Positions 57,664-64,000 of a stretch of DNA of 64,000 nucleotides are shown one piece after another. The first letter of the stretch is position 1, and every line of letters begins with the position of its first letter. The notes beneath the pieces were generated by a model. It saw nothing but the letters and a program-made list of their open reading frames with translations, was not told where the DNA came from and did no database searches. The translations under genes were made by a program, and so were the position numbers. Source of the DNA: Benincasa hispida (Eukaryota > Streptophyta > Magnoliopsida > Cucurbitales > Cucurbitaceae); assembly GCF_009727055.1 (NCBI RefSeq), contig NC_052349.1, positions 43,607,302 to 43,671,301 on the forward strand, read 5' to 3'.

Positions 57664-58035
57664 TTAAATAAGTTTTGGATTTAAAATGTAGAAACACTGA
57701 AAAGTGTTGCAATTGCAATCCTCTATTCAAAAATGAAAACTTCAAAATAATGTCTAGGTTTGAAAGTTCTACACAAACATGTTTATATTATAACTATTGT
57801 AAAATGTGAACCTATTATTAAAAGTTTTAATAAAAAATTTTGATATTTGAAAGGTTAAGCAAGTTTTGGAAATAAAAAAAAGTAAAACCATCAAGAAGTG
57901 TTACAATTGCAGCCATCTATTAAAAATGAAAAATTCAAAATAATAATTGTCTGCATGTATTCTAGATTTGAAAGTTTTACACATGTACATGTTATAACCA
58001 TTGTAAAATGTGAACCTACTATTAAAATTTTTTAA
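57664..58035. repeat. Imperfect direct duplication, about 190-bp units
   Basis: Unit one starts near 57668 (aagttttggatttaaaa) and unit two near 57861 (aagttttggaaataaaa). Both share aagtgttrcaattgca, aaaatgaaaa, gtttgaaagtt and attgtaaaatgtgaacctay in that order. Several indels separate them, so this is an older duplication. Confidence 0.85.
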
Positions 58036-59513
58036 TGGGGCACTTTGGGCGTTAAATTGAGTTACGAAGTATGAAGTTAATATATTGGAGTTAGGAAGCT
58101 AGTTTGAGGTGCATAGTTGTAAGGTGAAATTTCTTGAAAAGTGTGCAAAATATAGAATTAAGGAAAGATGAACTTTCTCGATAGAGTACAAGCTTCAATA
58201 GTAAACTATTGAAGTCGAGTTATATAACACCCACTTGCGAAGTTGATGGGTCAAACACCCTTAAAAGATCAACGATCAAATTGAAAACACACTCAAACAC
58301 TAAACTACGAGTCTACAACGTACATTTAGCTTTTAAAACCATTCGACACGCGCACACTCACCGTTATAACGCATCACCTTTTAAGTCCTATACTTAAGTT
58401 AGCAAATTTATGTCATGTATGATAACCATTCGATTTGTTTGTTTTCTAAATCTGTGTTTGTTTTCACATAATTATTTACTCGATTTTCATGTTTCATAAA
58501 AGAAACATTTGAATTTATAGTTAAATTCAAAAAATAATATCAAATTTATAAAAACTATACTCACTATTGTAATCTAAGCACCTTCACAATCCAATAGAAG
58601 ACTGCCACGCTAACATGAATATAGATTAACTATCAAATGCATACATTGTTGATTCAAATGCCTAACATTTTAACCCATGTACCTCAAGTTTTTTTTTTTT
58701 TTTTATAATATAATAGAGGGTGGAGATTCAAAACACATACCTCTTGGTATCTAACACACTCAATGAACTATACTTGTTTTGGTTATCAAAGTTTGATGAA
58801 CTAAAAAGATGAACAAGAAAAATAAAATGAAAAAACAACGAAGAGATTATAAGAAAATATGAAATATATCGTTACGCTAACATTAATGTAACTCAACTAA
58901 CCTAAATTCGTATTATGGATTTTTTATTCTCACCTCAAAATGTTGTTAAAAAAAAAAAACAGATATCACGAGAAAATGTTCAAAATATATAAAATGCAAC
59001 TCATGCAAGAACGAGCGAGGGAAGAAGGGTTTTCGTCGTCGGTTATCGACTGAGCACCATTCACCAAGTTGGAGAACGAAGAAACATTCAAGGACATTTT
59101 GTTCAATCCCATTTCATATCTCTTCATCTCTTTCAAGGTAACCCTAATCACCCTTAACTCCTTCGCTCTACCATCTCAAATCCTTCAATATTTCCAACAT
59201 TTCGTAGATCTTAGGGGCTTAGAACTCGAATTCGTTAAAGGGTAATCGAAATCTCCAATTTCTTGACGAAATGTCATTAGCCCAGAAGCAATTCGTCCTC
59301 AGACATTTGATTGCTCGCTTATAATTGAAGTGTTTCCTATCTGATTGGTTTTTTGAAGTCTCAATTCTCTCATGGATGTTTAGCTTTTTGTTCTTTTCAT
59401 GGAGTGTAGGCGTTAGCGGAGTGAACGGGACTTGATGGTGTCGTGCGGTTGCGACACAAATATTATTAATTGTTCTTAGGAGAAGTCCAGCGGCGTGCTA
59501 GGAATGTTTTATC
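58036..59513 (+). other. Intergenic region, likely promoter and 5' UTR of BTAF1
   Basis: No transposon coding sequence is recognisable here. The DNA is AT-rich with a T-run at about 58690-58703 and an A-run near 58950. Short frames at 58209-58397 and 59151-58966 are unsupported. From about 59000 the composition becomes less AT-rich and UTR-like. A 5' UTR intron is possible, because an ag|g acceptor-like site sits near 59480, but this cannot be decided without transcripts. Confidence 0.5.
58986..58993 (+). promoter_or_regulatory. Possible TATA box of BTAF1
   Basis: tatataaa lies where sequence changes from AT-rich spacer to a less AT-rich, UTR-like stretch, about 520 bp before the start codon. 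In AT-rich plant DNA such matches occur by chance, so this is a suggestion only. Confidence 0.25.
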
Positions 59514-61299
59514 ATGGCACAGCAGTCGTCCCGACTTCATCGTCTTCTAACTCTCTTGGATAGTATCCTTCTTTTTTCTGATATTCTTGTAATGGAACTG
59601 TATGCTAATTGTTATATCTCCATTAAACTTCACATTTGAGTTGGGTTTTTTCTTAACGGAATCCTAATAGCTGGTTCAACACAAGCAACGAGATTTACTG
59701 CAGCTCGTCAGTTGGGGGAAATTGCAAAATCCCATCCTCAGGACTTGACATCTCTTTTGAAAAAGGTCATAAATTTTGGAGGTTTCATTTCACTTTTGTA
59801 TATTTACGTTATTATTGTTTTTTATTTGGGTTGCTTACTTTTTATTTCCGTTTGAAGAATCGGGGGCAATGGAATTTGTTTATTACGTTGAATCCATCTT
59901 TAACCGTAACTTTATGTTAACAGGTATCTCAGTATTTACGTAGTAAGAATTGGGATACACGGGTTGCGGCTGCACATGCTATTGGGGCTATTGCACAGAA
60001 TGTTAAGCACACATCTGTGTCTGAGCTCATCGACTGCGTTGGATTAAAGATTTCTGAGGCTGGCTTGTCTGGTAGTATCGAGGATGTCCTGGCAATGCCT
60101 GATGTTCAGTCTGCGTTTAGAAGGTTTTTCTTTATTTTCAGAGTTTCTAATTTATGCAGATGCATCATGTCAGTAGTTTAGTTGCTGAATGCTGCATTTT
60201 CTCCACAACAGTTTTGATATGAATAATGTGCTTGAATTTGGCGCCTTGGTGGCATCTGGAGGACAGGTAATCCATCTATGTTAGTAGCTTATTTTGTGCA
60301 AATATATATTTCTATTTTTCTTTTAGAAGCTAGAGAGTTACAAAAGAGTATCCCCACCAATATCCTTTCTTTGTTAAACAAGCTCCCGACTCTTAACTTT
60401 AACATGATCTAAACTACCCCTTAAATCTTCTGCTTATTTATTTCTGCTCTGTCTATTTCTATTTATAACTTGTTGGTTTCAGCATCCCAGTTACTATCTT
60501 ATATATCTTTATATGAGTTGCTATTTCTGTTGATCCTTGGAGCTGTACTAGGATATGGTTATTTCATTTTTTATTCATTTTCCCCACAATATATAAAAAT
60601 AAATACTTGAAGATAGAGATTTTTCATTGATTAGCCTGATCATCCTATAAGTTGTAAAGTATTATGTGAGACCTCCCATTATACATATGTGCGAAAGGAA
60701 AGGAAAAAATGTGAATTCATCGTCGCCAGTTGGTTAGTAGCTTAGTTTAATGGAGCATAAAAAGTTGTGGTATGGTTGTGTGGAGTCTGGAAGGGGTTTA
60801 TGTAGGGTATTTGTGAAGGAGAAAATGGAGTGTAGAAATGGGTGGTGAGGCTGGTTTGAGATTCCCCTTAACCTTTTGAATGAGTGGAAGTTATCTTTGT
60901 TTTTCGTATTTTCTTTAATTGTTATCTTAACGTTGTTTGGCCTGTAAGGACTTGGTAAATTTTTCATTTTGAAAAGATATTGCAACATGGATCGTTTTCT
61001 CTCATTTTCGTATTTCTGTTGGATTTTTCTGAGTGCAAGAAGAAGATACCTAAAATATTTTCTGTATATATTTTATCAATAAAAACCTAATTGTGCAAAT
61101 AAATTAAAAGTTGAAAGTTTTGCAAATTTAAATTTCTAAATAATGTGTTTTAATGAAGCAGGAATGACTCACGATTTTGATGGGTCTATCGATTAATTTT
61201 AAAGTATAACCTTGCAGGAGTTTGATGTCACCAGTGAAAACATCAAGAGCCCAAAGGAGCGTTTGGCTCGTCAAAAACAAAATCTTCGTCGTCGTTTAG
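59514..61299 (+). CDS. BTAF1: BTAF1/MOT1 TBP-associated ATPase, exons 1-5 (5' part)
   Basis: The protein start matches plant BTAF1 (Mot1; RGD3 in Arabidopsis), a nuclear Swi2/Snf2-family ATPase that strips TATA-binding protein from DNA and so redistributes transcription initiation. Exons: 59514-59562, 59671-59765, 59924-60123, 60212-60266, 61218-61299, all with GT...AG introns and consistent phases (481 coding bases, 160 codons plus one). Landmarks: MAQQSSRLHRLLTLLD, TRFTAARQLGEIAKSHPQDL, NWDTRVAAAHAIGAIAQNVK, SIEDVLAMPDVQSAFRSFDM and SPKERLARQKQNLRRRL. These residues are the first HEAT-like repeats of the TBP-gripping N-terminal domain and a basic segment. The start has good context (atcATGg). 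The family protein is about 2,000 residues long, so over 90% lies to the right of the window. Exons show no stop and appear functional. Confidence 0.93.
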
Positions 61300-62849
61300 G
61301 TTAGCATACACACATGCATGTATTTGAAAATGATATAAGATATTGAAGTAAGCATTGTATGCAATCTGTATTATAATATATTTATAGATTTGTCTCATTT
61401 ATTTACTATATTTCTGACAATTGCAGTTAGTTTTTGGTCTGACTACTTGTCCTCAGAAAGAATTGGGGTTAGTTTGAGCCTATTTTGTTGTAGATAAGAA
61501 GCTTATTATTTTCCTTAAGGGACATGTTTAGTCTCCCATCCCACATTTATCGAACTAAAAAGAGAAAAAGGAAAAAAGTAAGCATTGTGTGCAATATGTC
61601 CGGCTTGTTGTAGAAAGTGTGGCACCGTGGTTGAGGAGGTGCTCTTGAATCCCTAATTTCGGGATAAAGGAAGAGTTTTTGGTAGTCTTTTTCCCCTGCA
61701 ATGTCGTGGGAGATTTGACTTGAGAGAGATAACTGAATTTTTAGGGAGGTTGAGAGATCTTGGAGGAGGCTTTGAGAGATTGTGATGGAGTGAAATAATG
61801 TTGCCCAAAAAATGAAAACCTTTAAAATAAAAAGTCCATAGTCTAGTTTAAGTGTACACTGTCAACAGGTAGTAATTGAATAATGTTCTGAGTATCGTGT
61901 CCAAAAGGAACGAATATAACAAAATTCTCTAGTAAAGCAAAGATTTTCCTTAAGAAAGCAATTTAGTAACTGGCATGAAAATAATTTTGTAAGGGTGTTT
62001 GTGTTTTGGATGAAAAAATAATGACAATGAAGAGGGGTTCAAATATAATTATGCTCGTTAGAAATGAGATGTAGCCTATCATGCAATTGTAACTTTGACA
62101 CAAATCGAAGGTGAATCAGATTCAACACTTATTTGACCTTCTATGAAGTATCTTTAGGAGCCTAAACTTTTAAACTTATATTTCCATGGCCAGTGTGAAC
62201 TTGGCTAATTAAAACACAATTTAATGATTCAAAAGGTTTTATCTTTATGTCTAGGGTAAAAACCAAGTCCTATTTCTAAGCTCTTTTCCTAGGTTGCTTT
62301 TATGAGAACCAAGTTTTAATTTAATTCTCTCAGTGTTGGCTTCCCTTTTTACAGCCTCTAAGGGCTAGGATTTCTTCATGACTCAATGGGTCAGCAAACC
62401 GTCGTTCATTTAGGCTGACATAGTGGCAATCTTTCTAAAAATAAGCAGATCCACGCACATTGTAGAATTTTTGCACTGCTGGACAAGATTACAATTTCAT
62501 TGCAATTATGCTGATTTCTGCCTATTTCTACATAAAACCATAAAAGCACAAGGATTAACACCAATTTCTACAATTAAGGACATTCTAACATGCTCAAATG
62601 ATATTTGCTTAACTTAACTAAAATTTGCTAATAATTAAAGGCAAAAGCATGTGAAAATTCATTAATAACTTAGGTTTAGTAGCTTGATAAGCCCCAAAAT
62701 GAGACTTATCAAGTTGCTAGGTATAACACATCCTTATTGACATCAATAATTACAAAATAGAGGAGATAGTTTTGTAGTTATAAAAATTCAATGTGTCAAA
62801 AGGGTTGATAGGCTATAATAACAAAAGGGAGGGGATAGTTTACTCCAAG

Positions 62850-63215
62850 TTAAAGCAAGAAAAGATATAGAATGAATAAAAGTTCAAATTCTTTGTTGCA
62901 TGTCTGTAAATGTAGAAACATTTTTCTCAGCCATAGATCCCAAAAAAACACTGCTGAAGTTTCGCCATAGGATCTTGTTCTCCTTCTTAAACAGATGAGG
63001 GACATGTCGAGGAGGGTGAATATTTCACCAGGTCTTGTAAAACACCAAGCAAAGGCAGCTTGTAAGAAAGCCCAGAATGTTATGGCAAAGGTACATTGGC
63101 TGAACAATTGAATCTGAATCTCTTGATTGTTCATACATAAGTGGCAGAAGCTTGGAGAAATAGTAATCCATGGGGATTTTTCAAAAGTGATGATGTATGA
63201 GATTACCCCTTCCAT
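62850..63215 (-). pseudogene. LINE zinc-binding domain fragment in BTAF1 intron 5
   Basis: A 121-codon frame reads SPSFCHLCMNNQEIQIQLFS then QCTFAITFWAFLQAAFAWCF. This matches the zf-RVT segment at the C-terminus of plant L1 ORF2 (pattern CxLCxxxxExxxHLFxxC, with the His replaced by Gln here), and ends AVFFWDLWLRK. No RT domain adjoins it. It is a LINE scrap, in antisense to BTAF1, with no sign of a host function. Confidence 0.75.
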
Positions 63216-63379
63216 AATATTTATAGAAATGGGATTTTACTAAATTGCCGGTAGGGCCTGCCCTCAAATACAATTTCTTTATCATTATAAGTGGGGAAGC
63301 CAAGGAGCAAGATTAAATAAAATGGTTTGGATTTTGGAGGCTTTGTAAGGTTTTGATAGATGTCTCTTGTTAAAAAATG

Positions 63380-64000
63380 CAACTTTCAGTGTAACGAAGA
63401 TCAATCAGCATTTTTGAACAAATTTGTAAGCAAATGTTTAAAATAATGAAAACTGGGATGTCCTAGATGTAGATGCCAAAGCCTGATTTGTTCACAAATT
63501 GGAAAGAGAAATGATACTACTGAGACCCTATGTTATTTTATTAGTAAAAGAACCTTCATCTAAGTAATAGTTACCATCAAGCATCCTAGTACTCCCAATT
63601 TCTTTCCTAAGCTCTGATGGTGAAGGATATACAGAGATTCAAAGGTGACATGACGAATAGAATCCCGACAAAGTTTACAGGTGGATATGAGGTTTCAGGC
63701 TAATTTAGGAATATCAAGAATAGATTGCAAAAGAAAGGTGTGTTAGTCAATTTAATAGTTCATTTTCCTGTCATAGAGGAGAAACTACTATTCGCATTTC
63801 TACTTTTAATTTTTTAATAACATTTTCTTTATTTTCATAAAGATAGAATACGGATTAAATAGATGAGATGAATTGGTTATGTGATAAGTGGCTCTAGAAT
63901 CAATGATCCACAAAGATGAATTGTTACATGCTTTAAACATTTTTGAATTTTGTACCTTCACATCTTCTTCCACCACTTGTATTTTGTTTCCATATCAGCA
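63380..64000 (-). pseudogene. Copia protease/pre-integrase fragment in BTAF1 intron 5
   Basis: On the minus strand near 63915-63880 the reading is LWIIDSRATYHIT, the copia protease site with Gly of DSG changed to Arg. LDIPKLA and a following leucine-rich block lie near 63720. WHLHLGHPSFHYFKHLL at about 63480-63430 is the pre-integrase block. It is a different copia lineage from those at 11-49 kb, closer to the common plant WIIDSGATxHxT type. The gag side leaves the window at 64000; the integrase side stops near 63380. Confidence 0.75.

Larger units (their letters stand above)
61300..64000 (+). other. BTAF1 intron 5, longer than 2.7 kb, acceptor not reached
   Basis: The donor at 61300 (ttag|gttagc) splits a Gly codon (phase 1). 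The expected continuation of BTAF1 was not found up to 64000. 61310-62849 has no coding feature. Around 61850-61915 an aagtgtacactgtcaacagg stretch followed by gtaattg and a gagtatcgtg block resembles noncoding gypsy DNA, so the intron was probably enlarged by insertion. A LINE piece and a copia piece follow on the opposite strand. Confidence 0.7.

Noticed and set aside
57019..57684. 221-codon frame as a stand-alone host RNase H-like gene
   Set aside because: It continues the LINE ORF2 on the same strand, carries an Asp-to-Asn change in the first metal-binding site and ends in an A-rich LINE tail.
1..64000. tRNA, rRNA or small RNA genes
   Set aside because: None seen by eye on either strand. 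The tRNA-like motifs found are only primer binding sites. A covariance-model scan would be needed to exclude degenerate copies.
1..64000. Endogenous viral sequences (for example pararetrovirus)
   Set aside because: All RT blocks found match copia or LINE order and motifs. No movement protein, coat protein or pararetroviral RT block was seen.

Overview
The window is nuclear plant DNA, almost entirely transposon-derived, with one host gene at the right edge. Spliceable GT/AG exons, Ty1/copia and Ty3/gypsy LTR retrotransposons, an L1-type LINE and hAT elements all point to a eudicot. Family Cucurbitaceae is my best guess from the general look of the copia families, but it is an inference and no sequence search was possible.

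Layout. 1-1986: a copia 5' LTR with primer binding site (minus strand) whose body lies off the left edge. 1987-4591: degenerate gypsy-like noncoding DNA and a GT microsatellite. 4592-9691: an almost full-length, dead Ale/Retrofit-like copia (minus) with two about 320-bp LTRs. 9692-11139: gypsy-like noncoding DNA with a 35-bp minisatellite. 11140-20302: copia D (minus); its 3' LTR is split by a second, rearranged LTR (12494-15275). 20303-38235: copia E (plus), facing D head to head, with a hAT-type MITE in its 5' LTR. E is split between integrase and reverse transcriptase by a Tekay-like gypsy LTR (26884-37849). That LTR is itself broken by copia G (plus) and a solo copia LTR. 38236-49350: copia F (minus), broken by a solo LTR (41228-43366) and a gypsy-type LTR (about 45500-47740). 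49351-57650: an L1-like LINE (plus), broken by a solo LTR (50644-52616) and a complete hAT element (52884-56645). 57651-59513: a short duplication and the presumed promoter. 59514-end: the first five exons of a BTAF1/MOT1 gene (plus), followed by an intron longer than 2.7 kb that carries LINE and copia fragments.

How it fits together. None of the retroelement reading frames is intact: all carry stops, frameshifts or deleted catalytic motifs. The nesting is unusually clear because several target-site duplications survive: ctcac, atgag, attgtcaa and gattcaag are perfect; ccata/ccatg, agggc/agggt and tatag/tataa match at four of five bases. The locus therefore gives a relative insertion history. 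The only probable functional protein gene is BTAF1, the Swi2/Snf2 ATPase that removes TATA-binding protein from DNA. I found no RNA gene, no CRISPR array and no clear evidence of a new biological system. The best candidates for a second look are the CGATCG-centred motif arrays in the dominant copia LTR family, the long conserved leaders of these copias, the D/E inverted arrangement, and the overlapping upstream ORF at the BTAF1 start.
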